A stretch of 64,000 nucleotides of DNA from Rhizobacter sp. (GTDB taxonomy: Bacteria > Pseudomonadota > Gammaproteobacteria > Burkholderiales > Burkholderiaceae_C): the NCBI GenBank assembly GCA_019635355.1, contig JAHBZQ010000001.1:186001-250000 (forward strand), written 5' to 3'. A program made the position numbers and the translations under genes. The notes under the pieces were generated by a model, which had not been told where the DNA came from, did no database searches, and saw only the letters and a program-made list of their open reading frames with translations. Of the stretch, positions 1 through 7,733 are shown piece by piece; positions within the stretch are counted from its first letter, which is position 1, and every line of letters starts with the position of its first letter.

Positions 1-612
1 GAGCCTGCACCGGCCCTACCGGCCGGCGACTGGCCCCTCGGCCGGGCGATCGGGCAGGTGGGTGGTGTGTTCGTGCTCGCGGAAAACGCGCAAGGCCTCG
101 TCGTCGTCGACATGCACGCGGCGCACGAGCGCATCGTCTACGAGCGGCTCAAGGCGAGCCTGGGCGCCGCGGCCATCGAATCGCAGCCGCTGCTGATCCC
201 GGCGACCTTTGCGGCCACGCCGCAGGAGATCGCCACGGCGCAGGCGCAGGTCGACAACCTGCTGGCGCTCGGGCTCGACGTCTCGGTCCTGTCGGCCACG
301 ACGCTGGCGGTGCGCTCGCGGCCCGCCGCGCTGGCCGGGGGTGACGTGGTGGAACTGGCGCGCAGCGTGCTCGCCGAACTCGCGCAATACGAGGGCAGCA
401 CGGTGATCCAGCGCGCGCAGCACGAGCTGCTGTCGACCATGGCTTGCCACGGCGCCGTGCGTGCCAACCGCCAGCTCACGCTCGACGAGATGAACGCACT
501 GCTGCGCGACATGGAGCGCACCGAGCGCAGCGACCAGTGCAACCACGGCCGCCCGACCTGGCGGCAGATCACGATCAAAGAACTCGACGGCCTCTTTTGG
601 CGCGGAAGATAG
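1..612 (+). CDS. mutL: DNA mismatch repair protein MutL, C-terminal part (5' end outside window)
   Basis: The reading frame is open from base 1 to a TAG at 610, giving the last 203 residues of MutL. The segment is the C-terminal dimerisation domain: it carries a DMHAAHERIVYE block and ends with the conserved ACHGAVRANR, ERTERSDQCNHGRPTW and LFWRGR-type tail of Proteobacterial MutL. MutL links MutS mismatch recognition to MutH or nuclease and helicase action. The ATPase domain and the proline-rich linker lie upstream of the window. mutS is also in this window (14694-17300) but in a separate operon. A repeat element follows directly after the stop codon. Confidence 0.96.
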   Translation, partial: EPAPALPAGDWPLGRAIGQVGGVFVLAENAQGLVVVDMHAAHERIVYERLKASLGAAAIESQPLLIPATFAATPQEIATAQAQVDNLLALGLDVSVLSATTLAVRSRPAALAGGDVVELARSVLAELAQYEGSTVIQRAQHELLSTMACHGAVRANRQLTLDEMNALLRDMERTERSDQCNHGRPTWRQITIKELDGLFWRGR

Positions 613-615
613 GAA

Positions 616-680
616 GCCCCCCAGTCGCTGCGCTCCTGCCCCCAAGGGGCGCCTCCCAGCGGCCCGGCAAAGCCGGTTCC
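616..680. repeat. Interspersed repeat, copy 1
   Basis: This is a GC-rich intergenic repeat 3' of mutL. It has a run of C pairing with a run of G (around 637-650) followed by GGCCCGGCAAAGCCGGTTCC at 661-680. That 20-base core is repeated exactly at 62297-62316, and the flanking C-run/G-run hairpin is also conserved, though less exactly. Self-complementary CCGGC/GCCGG arms suggest a REP- or BOX-like element able to fold as RNA. Its position after a stop codon is typical for such elements; the second copy is not in such a position. Confidence 0.7.
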
Positions 681-728
681 GCGGGAGTGGCTTGATCTGG
701 TTCAGTTGACATTGAAACGGTGTGCCCC

Positions 729-1322
729 ATGGACCACAGTTTTTCATCTGCGTTGATCCTCTTGCTGCTGGTGCTCGACCCGCTCGGGAGCCTGCCGATC
801 TTCATTCCGGTGATGCGCCATGTGGCACCCGAGCGGCGGCGCTGGGTCGCGCTGCGCGAAGTAGGCATCGCGTTCGCCGTGCTCTTCGTCTTCATGTTCG
901 TCGGCGAAGGGTTCCTGCGGGTGATGCGCCTGTCGGAGCGCTCGCTCGAAGTGGCGGGCGGCGTGATCCTGCTGATGGTCGCCATCCGCATGATCTTCGG
1001 TGGCGGCGGGGGGGCTTATGGCGTGCCCGAGGGCAAGGAGCCGCTCATCTTCCCGCTCGCGGTGCCACTGCTGGCTGGCCCGTCGGCGATGGCGACGGTG
1101 CTGCTGCTGGCCTCGCGCCAGCCTGACCGCATGGGCTCGTGGATCGGCGCTCTGGCCTGCGCGATGGCGGTGTCGCTGCTCGTGCTGCTGCTGTGCAACC
1201 AGATCCGTCGCGTGGTGGGCGACTCGGTGGTGTCGGCGACCGAAAAGCTGATGGGTCTCGTGCTCACCGCGATCGCGGTGGAGATGATCCTCGCGGGACT
1301 GAAGCGCTACTTCCTCGGCTGA
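729..1322 (+). CDS. MarC/YhgN family integral membrane protein (NAAT family)
   Basis: The 197-residue polytopic membrane protein has about six hydrophobic segments, the N-terminal motif LDPLGSLPIF typical of MarC proteins, and the second-half motif PLLAGPSAMATVLL. The family (UPF0056/MarC) is found in the inner membrane. Despite its name it is not clearly tied to multiple antibiotic resistance, and a transport role is assumed rather than shown. I chose ATG 729; a GTG at 720 is in frame but adds only three residues. It is a single-gene unit closed by a strong terminator and faces the porin convergently. Confidence 0.85.
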   Translation: MDHSFSSALILLLLVLDPLGSLPIFIPVMRHVAPERRRWVALREVGIAFAVLFVFMFVGEGFLRVMRLSERSLEVAGGVILLMVAIRMIFGGGGGAYGVPEGKEPLIFPLAVPLLAGPSAMATVLLLASRQPDRMGSWIGALACAMAVSLLVLLLCNQIRRVVGDSVVSATEKLMGLVLTAIAVEMILAGLKRYFLG

Positions 1323-1330
1323 GAAAGAAA

Positions 1331-1356
1331 AACGGCCGGTCTTGCGACCGGCCGTT
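1331..1356. terminator. Bidirectional intrinsic terminator between marC and porin
   Basis: AACGGCCGGTC and GACCGGCCGTT form a perfect 11-bp stem with a 4-base loop (1342-1345). On the plus strand it is followed by CTTGTCTTG. On the minus strand it is followed by TTTCTTTC. It can therefore end both the marC transcript and the convergent porin transcript. Confidence 0.85.
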
Positions 1357-1387
1357 CTTGTCTTGCGACAGCTTGTTGATCAGATGA

Positions 1388-2374
1388 TCAGAAGTTGTGG
1401 CGCACGCCCAGGGCGAAGGACTGCAGGTTCTGGCCTGCCGTCGGAGCGGTCACGAAACCGCCCGGGTTGTAGGTGGCGTTCGCGTCGTTGTCGACCTTCG
1501 TGTAGAAGGCGTAGACCTTGGTGCGCTTGCTCAGGTTGTAGTTGTAGCCGAGCGTGAACTGCTTGGCGCCGGTGTTGTCGACACCACCACGATCACCCGC
1601 CAGGCCGGCGTTGACGTGGAACTCCGAAGCGCCCATGGCGTACATGCCGGCGAGGCGGAAGTTGTTGCGCTTGAAGGTGTCGCCGGTGGTGCGCTCGTAG
1701 TAGCCACCGATGGTGAAGGCACCGAGTTCGTACAGGGCACGCAGGGCGGTGCTCTTGCGGTCGGTGTCGGTGGCGGCTTCGTGGCCCAGGCCCAGGTGCA
1801 GGGCGCCCAGGTCGTAGTTCAGCGCCAGCGCGCGGCGGCTCACGGTGCCGGCTTCATGCAGCGAGTACTGGACGTCGGCGCGCAGGCCGGCGATCGTCGG
1901 CGAGGTGTAGGCGATGGCGTTTTGCAGTGCGCCGGTGGTCACGAATTCGTACAGGGCGTCAGCCGAGCTGCCGGTGTCGTGGTTGTGCATCGACACGTAG
2001 TCGGCGGTCGCGAAGTAGGCTTCCGATGCAGCCATGTTGCCCAGGCGGATCGCACCGAAGGTCGGGTGCGACAGGCCGACGGTCGACTCACGACCCCAGA
2101 AACCGCCGGTGGCATTGGAGACCTTCAGAGTGCCGGTGTCGGCATTGAAGCCGTGCTCGATGATGAAGTTGGCCTTGAGGCCGCCACCCAGGTCTTCCGT
2201 ACCCTTGAAGCCGATACGCGATGCGCTGTCGACGACGGCGGTGGTGCTGGTGCTACCGACCTTCTGGCGTTCGACGGAATCGTTCAGGCGACCGAAGATG
2301 GTCACGTTGCTTTGTGCGAGGGCGGAGCCGGCTGCCAGGGTCGAGAGGGCAGCGATGAGAAGAGAGCGCTTCAT
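1388..2374 (-). CDS. Gram-negative general porin (OmpC-like, Burkholderiales type)
   Basis: This 328-residue outer-membrane porin has a classical signal peptide (KRSLLIAALSTLAAGSALA, cleaved before QSN) and the N-terminal VTIFGRLNDSVE strand typical of Burkholderiales porin_4 proteins. It ends in a terminal phenylalanine (GVRHNF) recognised by BAM. Such porins form trimeric diffusion channels. An ATG at 2380 directly abuts the AAGGA ribosome site, whereas the ATG at 2374 has a 6-base spacing, so I chose 2374. It is a single gene, with a 178-base upstream region carrying inverted repeats. Confidence 0.93.
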   Translation of the reverse strand: MKRSLLIAALSTLAAGSALAQSNVTIFGRLNDSVERQKVGSTSTTAVVDSASRIGFKGTEDLGGGLKANFIIEHGFNADTGTLKVSNATGGFWGRESTVGLSHPTFGAIRLGNMAASEAYFATADYVSMHNHDTGSSADALYEFVTTGALQNAIAYTSPTIAGLRADVQYSLHEAGTVSRRALALNYDLGALHLGLGHEAATDTDRKSTALRALYELGAFTIGGYYERTTGDTFKRNNFRLAGMYAMGASEFHVNAGLAGDRGGVDNTGAKQFTLGYNYNLSKRTKVYAFYTKVDNDANATYNPGGFVTAPTAGQNLQSFALGVRHNF

Positions 2375-2527
2375 GAGCATTCCTTATGTGTGAATTGCGG
2401 AGTTGGTTACCGCGGAAGGTTTCACTGTTGAGTGGTTGAGTCCTGACTGCTGACCCAAACGCGCATGGAGTTTAGGCGCGCATGTACTGGAAAGTCCCAA
2501 TCTCGTTGCTCGTTCGCAACAAGCATT

Positions 2528-2552
2528 TTTGTGCTTGATGCGCTAGCACAAA
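2528..2552. repeat. Inverted repeat upstream of porin / downstream of ABC permease
   Basis: TTTGTGCT (2528-2535) and AGCACAAA (2545-2552) are perfect 8-bp arms separated by 9 bases, placed directly after the permease stop codon. No T-run follows on the minus strand, so it is a weak terminator candidate for the permease transcript. A second small dyad GTTGC-N6-GCAAC lies at 2505-2520. The rest of the porin upstream region (2375-2552) shows no promoter I would assert. Confidence 0.4.
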
Positions 2553-3305
2553 TCAACGGCCACGGTGGTGCGCGGGGGCTTCCAGCCGCTTGGCCAGCAG
2601 CGACAGCATCAAGGTCAGCACGAGGTACATCACCGAGATGGTGAGGTACGGCTCCCAGTAGCGCGAGTACGCCCCGGCCACTGTGCGCGCGGCCATGGCC
2701 AACTCGGCCAGGCCGATGGCCGAGACGAGCGAGGAATCCTTGATCAGCGTGATGCCCTCGTTCACCAGCGCCGGCAGCATGCGCCGGAACGCCTGCGGCA
2801 GCACGATGAAGCGCATGGCCTGAGCGTGCGTCAGCCCGAGGCTGTAGCTCGCCTGCGTCTGCCCGAGGTGGATGCTCTGGATGCCGGCGCGGAAGATCTC
2901 GGAGATGTAGGCCCCGGCGTTGAGACTCAGCGCGAGGGCGCCGGAGAAAAAGGCGCCGTGCGACTGCCGGAATTCCCGCGCCGACTCACCCGCGAGCAGC
3001 AATCCGGTATCGGGGTGGATCAGCAAGGGCATCACCGCGAAGTGCACCAGCAGGATCTGCACGAACAGCGGGGTGCCGCGGAAGAAGGTGACGTAGGCGA
3101 CGGTGAAGGCCCGCGCGAGCCGCAGGGCCCACGCGAGCGCCATCGACTTCGGCGGCGGTGCGTCGCTCGAACTGCTGACGAGGCCGAACAACACGCCCAG
3201 CACCAGCCCGCACACGATGGCGACGATGGTGAGCTGGACGGTCATCCACAGGCCGGTCACGAAGAGCGGCCCGTAGCCGACGAGGATCTCCCAGCGCAAG
3301 TCCAT
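2553..3305 (-). CDS. Polar amino-acid ABC transporter permease (HisM/GlnP type)
   Basis: The 250-residue inner-membrane permease has about five transmembrane segments, an N-terminal half typical of His/Glu/Gln/Arg permeases (LFVTGLWMTVQLTIVAIV) and the cytoplasmic EAA-like loop LGLTHAQAMRFIVLPQAFRR that docks the ATPase. It lies 24 bases downstream of a substrate-binding lipoprotein in the same direction, so the two are co-transcribed. The cognate ATP-binding subunit is not in this window and must be supplied from elsewhere. The substrate cannot be fixed beyond polar amino acids. Confidence 0.92.
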   Translation of the reverse strand: MDLRWEILVGYGPLFVTGLWMTVQLTIVAIVCGLVLGVLFGLVSSSSDAPPPKSMALAWALRLARAFTVAYVTFFRGTPLFVQILLVHFAVMPLLIHPDTGLLLAGESAREFRQSHGAFFSGALALSLNAGAYISEIFRAGIQSIHLGQTQASYSLGLTHAQAMRFIVLPQAFRRMLPALVNEGITLIKDSSLVSAIGLAELAMAARTVAGAYSRYWEPYLTISVMYLVLTLMLSLLAKRLEAPAHHRGR

Positions 3306-3329
3306 CGTCGGGGCTGCGAGTCGTGTGCG

Positions 3330-4199
3330 TTACTTCGATGCGGCAGAAGCAGCCGGTGAGGCGGCTCCCGGCGCAGCGCCGAAGTACTGCGCGTAGATCT
3401 TGTCGTAGGTGCCGTCGGCCTTGATGTCGGCCAGGCCCTTGTTGATCTTGCCCAGCAGGTCGGCGTTGCCCTTCTTCACGGCGATGCCGTACTGCTCGTT
3501 TTGGAAGGCCTTGTCGGCCACCGTCTTGAACTTGCTGCCGGAATTGTTGGCGACGTAGTTGATGACCACGCCGTTGTCGGCCACGACCGCATCGACACCA
3601 CCGCTTTCGAGTTCCTTCAGTGCGAGCGGGGTCGATTCGAAGCGCTTGATGTTGGTGCTGGTCTTGCCTTGCAGCTTGGTCACGACTTCGTCGCCGGTGG
3701 TGCCGGTCTGCACACCGACCTTCAGCTTCTTCAGCTCGTCGAACTTCGTGACCTTGGAGTTGGCCTTCACCGCGATGAGCTGCTGCGCATCGAAGTAGGG
3801 GTCGCTGAAGTCCATGGTCTGCTTGCGTTCGTCGGTGATGGTGATGGCCGACACGAGCAGGTCGCGGTCACCTTGCGCCAGTGTGTTGAAGATGCCTTCC
3901 CACGGGGTGTTGACGAACTTCACCTCGATGCCGGCCTTCTGGGCCACGGCCTTCACCACGTCGATGTCGAAGCCGACGATCTCCTTCTGCGGGTTCTCCG
4001 ACTCGAAGGGCGCGTAGGCGGCATCGGTGCCGACGACATAGACCTTGGCAGGTGCCGGGGCCGGGGCGGAGGCCGCGGCGACGGGTGCCGATGCGGCCGG
4101 GGCCGGCGTCTCGGCCTTCTTGCCGCAAGCGGAGAGCAGGAGGCCGGTGATCAGCAGGGCGCTGGCTTGGAGAAACCGACGTGTGGAGAGCGTGTTCAT
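3330..4199 (-). CDS. Amino-acid ABC transporter substrate-binding lipoprotein
   Basis: The 289-residue family 3 solute-binding protein (SBP_bac_3) starts with a lipoprotein signal ending in LLSAC, followed by an Ala/Pro linker to about residue 50. The binding fold begins at YVVGTDAAYAPFE and contains GFDIDVV, WEGIFNTL, MDFSDPYF and VGVQTGTTG, all hallmark blocks for polar amino acids. The protein is anchored on the periplasmic face of the inner membrane and delivers its ligand to the permease downstream. The frame stays open upstream to 5141, but the signal peptide fixes the start at ATG 4199. A strong hairpin sits in the leader. Confidence 0.93.
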   Translation of the reverse strand: MNTLSTRRFLQASALLITGLLLSACGKKAETPAPAASAPVAAASAPAPAPAKVYVVGTDAAYAPFESENPQKEIVGFDIDVVKAVAQKAGIEVKFVNTPWEGIFNTLAQGDRDLLVSAITITDERKQTMDFSDPYFDAQQLIAVKANSKVTKFDELKKLKVGVQTGTTGDEVVTKLQGKTSTNIKRFESTPLALKELESGGVDAVVADNGVVINYVANNSGSKFKTVADKAFQNEQYGIAVKKGNADLLGKINKGLADIKADGTYDKIYAQYFGAAPGAASPAASAASK

Positions 4200-4215
4200 G
4201 GACGTCCTTCGAATG

Positions 4216-4259
4216 GGGGCCTGGAAAGCGGCCGCTCGTGGCGGCCGCAAGGGGGCCCC
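4216..4259 (-). promoter_or_regulatory. Large GC stem-loop in the leader of the ABC transporter genes
   Basis: Outer arms GGGGCC (4216-4221) and GGCCCC (4254-4259) enclose inner arms GCGGCCGC (4228-4235 and 4241-4248) around a 5-base loop. It lies 16 bases before the substrate-binding protein start. It could terminate the upstream DUF455 transcript, stabilise the mRNA or modulate translation; a U-run is weak (CTTTCC after the inner stem). Confidence 0.5.
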
Positions 4260-4315
4260 AGTGTAATGGCGCTCGGCACGGGGGCGGCGAGCCCGGCAGC
4301 AAGATGTGAGCCAGC

Positions 4316-5104
4316 TCAAGCCTGGTTCAGCAGGGCGATTTCTTCGTCGGTGAAGCCGGCGGACAGGCGGGCACTGAGGTTGAACGGCGGGCGCAGCTTC
4401 GGTGCTTCGTAGCGGCGCGTCAGCTCGTGGTAGTGGCTCACGGCGTCGAGCCCCTGGCGCTCGCACAGCCAGCGGTACCAGCGGTTGCCGATCGCCACGT
4501 GGCCCACTTCGTCGCGCAGGATGATGTCGAGGATCTCGACCGTGCGGGTGTCGCCCGCCTTCGCGAACTTGGCCTGCAGCGGCGGGGTGGCGTCGAGCCC
4601 GCGTGCTTCCAGCGTGCGGGGCACGAGGGCCATGCGTGCCGTCACGTCGCCCGCCGTGCGCTGCGTCATGAGCCAGAGGCCGTCGTGGGCGTCGAAGTCG
4701 CCGTAGTCGTGACCCAGGCTCTGCAGGTGCTCGCGCAGCAGGCTGAAGTGCAGGGCCTCTTCGCTCGCCACGCGCAGCCAGTCGACGTAGAAGAGTGCCG
4801 GCAGGCCCTCGAAACGGAAGGCGGCGTCGAGCGCGAGGTTGATCGCGTTGAACTCGATGTGGGCGATGGCGTGCAGCAGCGCGGCGCGGCCGTCCGGCGT
4901 GTACGGCGTGCGAGACGGCACCTCCTTCGGTGGCACGAGCCGTGGGCGGGGTGGGCGGCCGGGCAAGTCGAGTGGGGCCTCTAGTCGCTCCGTGGTGTCG
5001 ATGAGACTTCGGTCGAGCCCCGCAAAAAGCGCGCGCGCTTCGGCGGCCTTGGTGGCCGGGTCGTGCAGGCACAAGACCTCGAGGGCGCGGCGTCGGGGGT
5101 TCAT
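4316..5104 (-). CDS. DUF455 family ferritin-like protein
   Basis: The 262-residue protein of the DUF455 family (ferritin-like fold, distantly related to the MiaE tRNA hydroxylase) carries helix motifs HAIAHIEFNAINLALDA, SEEALHFSLLREHL and ILRDEVGHVAIGNRWY. These supply the EXXH-type Glu/His ligands expected for a di-iron centre. The biochemical activity of the family is not established. ATG 5104 was chosen; a GTG at 5125 is in frame but overlaps the divergent promoter region. It is divergent from the carbonic anhydrase gene with only 35 bases between the starts, so the two promoters must be interleaved. Confidence 0.85.
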   Translation of the reverse strand: MNPRRRALEVLCLHDPATKAAEARALFAGLDRSLIDTTERLEAPLDLPGRPPRPRLVPPKEVPSRTPYTPDGRAALLHAIAHIEFNAINLALDAAFRFEGLPALFYVDWLRVASEEALHFSLLREHLQSLGHDYGDFDAHDGLWLMTQRTAGDVTARMALVPRTLEARGLDATPPLQAKFAKAGDTRTVEILDIILRDEVGHVAIGNRWYRWLCERQGLDAVSHYHELTRRYEAPKLRPPFNLSARLSAGFTDEEIALLNQA

Positions 5105-5139
5105 CCTTAAAATTATCCGCTTCACCTCGAGGATGACCC

Positions 5140-5664
5140 ATGGCCCTTTATCAACTCGGCGACGAGTCGCCCGACATTGCCGACTCCGCGTGGGTTGCTG
5201 ACAGCGCCCAGCTCATCGGCGCGGTGACGCTCGAAGACAACGCAAGCGTGTGGTTCGGCGCCATCCTCCGCGGTGACAACGCGCGCATCACCATCGGCCG
5301 CAACGCCAACGTGCAAGACGGCACGGTGATCCACTGCGACACCGGCTACCCCTGTACCCTCGGCGAGAACGTGACGGTCGGCCACCAGGTGATGCTGCAC
5401 GGCTGCACCATCGGCGAGGGCTCGCTGGTGGGCATCCAGTCGGTGATCCTCAACGGCGCGAAGATCGGCAAGCATTGCATCGTGGGCGCGGGTGCGCTGG
5501 TCACCGAGGGCAAGGAGTTCCCCGATGGCTCGATGATCCTCGGCTCGCCGGCCAAGGTGGTGAAGACGCTGTCGCCCGAGCAGATCGAGCGCTTGAAGCT
5601 GAGTGCGCTGCACTATGTTGAAAACGCCAAGCGCTACAAGGCTGGGCTGAAGAAGATCGGTTGA
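5140..5664 (+). CDS. Gamma-class carbonic anhydrase family protein (left-handed beta-helix)
   Basis: The 174-residue protein is a trimeric hexapeptide-repeat (left-handed beta-helix) fold, as in YrdA and Cam. Metal-binding histidines are visible in VQDGTVIHCD and ENVTVGHQVMLHGCTIG, at the usual positions. The family may hydrate CO2, but many bacterial members are inactive or uncharacterised. A GAGGA ribosome site precedes ATG 5140. Its stop codon overlaps the start of hslO (TGATG), implying translational coupling with the redox chaperone. Confidence 0.92.
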   Translation: MALYQLGDESPDIADSAWVADSAQLIGAVTLEDNASVWFGAILRGDNARITIGRNANVQDGTVIHCDTGYPCTLGENVTVGHQVMLHGCTIGEGSLVGIQSVILNGAKIGKHCIVGAGALVTEGKEFPDGSMILGSPAKVVKTLSPEQIERLKLSALHYVENAKRYKAGLKKIG

Positions 5665-6623
5665 TGAGCGAACTCCACAAATTCCTGTTTGATGGCTTGC
5701 CGGTGCGCGGCCTGCTGGTGCGGCTGACGGGCGACTGGCGCGAGGTGCTGGCACGCCGTGAATCGGCGCAGGATGCCTTTCCCGCGCCCGTGCGTGAGCT
5801 GCTGGGCGAGATGGCCGCCGCGGGCGTGCTGATGCAGTCCAACATCAAGTTCGATGGCGCGATCGTGATGCAGATCCACGGCGAAGGGCCGGTGAAGCTG
5901 ACGGTGGCCGAAGTGAAATCGGACCTGACCTTCCGCGTGACGGCCAAGGTGACGGGTGAGATGCCGGCGGTGCCACGGCTCGACACGCTCGTGAACGTCA
6001 ACGGCAAGGGCCGCTGCGCCATCACGCTCGACCCGCGTCAGAAACTACCGGGCCAGCAGCCCTATCAAGGCGTGGTGGCGCTGCATGGCGACCAAGGCGA
6101 GCCGCTGCACCGCCTGAGCGAGGTGCTCGAGCACTACATGCTGCAGTCGGAGCAGCTCGACACCAAGCTCGTGCTGGCCGCCAATGACGAAGTGGCCGCG
6201 GGCCTGCTGATCCAGCGGCTGCCGGTGGAAGGCGCCGGCAACCTCGGCGGTGCGCGCAACGAAGACGACATCGGCCGCGACGAAGACTACCGCCGCATCT
6301 CGATGCTCGCCGCCACGCTCACGAGCGACGAGCTGCTCACGCTCGATGCCGACACCATCCTGCGCCGCCTCTTCTGGGAAGAGAAGGTCGTGCGCTACGA
6401 GCCGCTGCAACCGCAGTTCGCCTGCAGCTGCTCGCGCGAGCGGGTGGGCAACATGCTCAAGTCGCTCGGGCGCGAAGAGATCGACGGCATCGTTGCCGAG
6501 CAGGGCCGCGTCGAAATCGGCTGCGATTTCTGCGGCGTGAAGTACCACTTCGACGTCGTGGACGTGGGCGAACTCTTCACGCCCCAAAGCCGGCAGCAGC
6601 CCGGCACCACCACGCTCAACTAG
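5664..6623 (+). CDS. hslO: Redox-regulated molecular chaperone Hsp33
   Basis: The 319-residue cytosolic holdase is activated by oxidation. The C-terminal zinc switch is intact: CXC at residues 254/256 (ACSCSRERV) and CXXC at 287/290 (GCDFCGVKYHF). The N-terminal half carries the Hsp33 blocks MQSNIKFDGAIVMQIHGEGP and GKGRCAITLDP. An upstream TTG (5661) is in frame, but ATG 5664 overlaps the previous stop codon and is the natural start. It is followed 16 bases later by a membrane protein gene, so this is a three-gene plus-strand unit. Confidence 0.97.
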   Translation: MSELHKFLFDGLPVRGLLVRLTGDWREVLARRESAQDAFPAPVRELLGEMAAAGVLMQSNIKFDGAIVMQIHGEGPVKLTVAEVKSDLTFRVTAKVTGEMPAVPRLDTLVNVNGKGRCAITLDPRQKLPGQQPYQGVVALHGDQGEPLHRLSEVLEHYMLQSEQLDTKLVLAANDEVAAGLLIQRLPVEGAGNLGGARNEDDIGRDEDYRRISMLAATLTSDELLTLDADTILRRLFWEEKVVRYEPLQPQFACSCSRERVGNMLKSLGREEIDGIVAEQGRVEIGCDFCGVKYHFDVVDVGELFTPQSRQQPGTTTLN

Positions 6624-6639
6624 ACAACGAGGCAACACG

Positions 6640-7116
6640 ATGGGCTACGCACTTCTGAAGATGTTGCACTGGGGCACCATCGTCATCTGGCTCGGCGGCA
6701 TGTTCTTCGCGCTCTTCTGCCTGCGGCCGGCCGCGGGCAGCCTGCCGCCCCCCGTGCGCGTGCCGTTCATGGCCGATGCGCTCGGGCGGTTTCTCAACAT
6801 CGTGCTGTGGGTGGCCCTGCTCGCCGTTGGCAGCGGCGGCGCGATGCTGTGGCGCGCCGCGCAGACCACGCGGCAGACGAGCCTGGCATTCAACGCGCCG
6901 GCCGACTGGCTGTTCATGGCCGGCATGGGCGTGCTGATGCTGGTCGTCTATGGCTTCATCCGCTTCGTGCTCTACCCGCGCGTGCAGCGTGCGGTGGCAG
7001 CCCAGGACTGGCCGGCTGGTGGCAAGGCCCTGAACGAGATCCGCTTCTGGGTCGGCGCCAACCTCGTGTTCGGCGCGTTGATCGTGGTGGCGGTGGCGCT
7101 CGGGCAAGCGAGCTAA
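6640..7116 (+). CDS. CopD-like integral membrane protein
   Basis: The 158-residue protein has four hydrophobic segments and the N-terminal block LHWGTIVIWLGGMFFALFCL. Members of the CopD/DUF4149-like family share this His-containing first helix and often bind haem or copper; no function is established for this small form. A GAGG ribosome site precedes the ATG by about 9 bases. The 3' end overlaps the convergent nicotinamide riboside kinase gene by 4 bases. Confidence 0.75.
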   Translation: MGYALLKMLHWGTIVIWLGGMFFALFCLRPAAGSLPPPVRVPFMADALGRFLNIVLWVALLAVGSGGAMLWRAAQTTRQTSLAFNAPADWLFMAGMGVLMLVVYGFIRFVLYPRVQRAVAAQDWPAGGKALNEIRFWVGANLVFGALIVVAVALGQAS

Positions 7117-7733
7117 ACGTCGCCGCGCGCGAGCAGGTGGCGCTCGCAATCGGCGTCGCCGCAGCGCTCGCAGATCCATTGCCAGGGGCGTTGCGGTGAG
7201 TCGTCAGGCAGCGCGTGGCCGATGGCCGCGAGCGCCGAGCGCAGCCGCTGCGGGCCCTCGCCGCTCACCACGGCATACGGCACCTCGGCGCGCGCGAGGC
7301 TCGCACGCACCAGCGCGGTCACCGGCTCGCGCACGTGGGCGCCGTCGCGCATGTGGCCGTCGGCTTCCCAAGGCAGGTCGACCGCCGTCAGCAAGGTGTG
7401 CCGGTAGCGGCGCTGTCGGGCTTCTGCATCGGCATAGAGGCCGGTGTCGCGAAAGATCAGGTCGCTGTAGACGGCGATCATGAGTGCCGAGGTGTCGGCG
7501 ACGACGATGTCGTGCCCGGCCGCGGCTGCCTCGATGCGCCGCGCTTGCTCGAGTGCGATGCCGGCTTGCTCGTGGACGTGTGGTGTGCGGCCGTGGAGGA
7601 TGCAGAACTCGCGCAGGTACTCATCGACCCGCGCGACGCGCAGCCCTTTTTGCGAGAGCGCCTCGGCCAGCCCGGTCGCGAGGGTCGTCTTGCCCGTGCT
7701 TTCGGCACCGACGATCGCGATGATGTCGCTCAT
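7113..7733 (-). CDS. NadR-type nicotinamide riboside kinase (ribosylnicotinamide kinase domain only)
   Basis: The 206-residue P-loop kinase has Walker A GAESTGKTT near the N-terminus followed by the NadR C-domain blocks VDEYLREFC, ADTSALMIAVYSD and LPWEADGHMRDG. It should phosphorylate nicotinamide riboside to NMN in the cytosol. It lacks the NMN adenylyltransferase and HTH domains of E. coli NadR. It overlaps pnuC by 4 bases (ATGA), so import and trapping of the vitamin are coupled. The tail has CXXC-X4-C-XX-H (WICERCGDADCERHLL), a possible zinc site outside the kinase core. The frame is open far upstream, but pnuC fixes the start. Confidence 0.88.
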   Translation of the reverse strand: MSDIIAIVGAESTGKTTLATGLAEALSQKGLRVARVDEYLREFCILHGRTPHVHEQAGIALEQARRIEAAAAGHDIVVADTSALMIAVYSDLIFRDTGLYADAEARQRRYRHTLLTAVDLPWEADGHMRDGAHVREPVTALVRASLARAEVPYAVVSGEGPQRLRSALAAIGHALPDDSPQRPWQWICERCGDADCERHLLARGDV

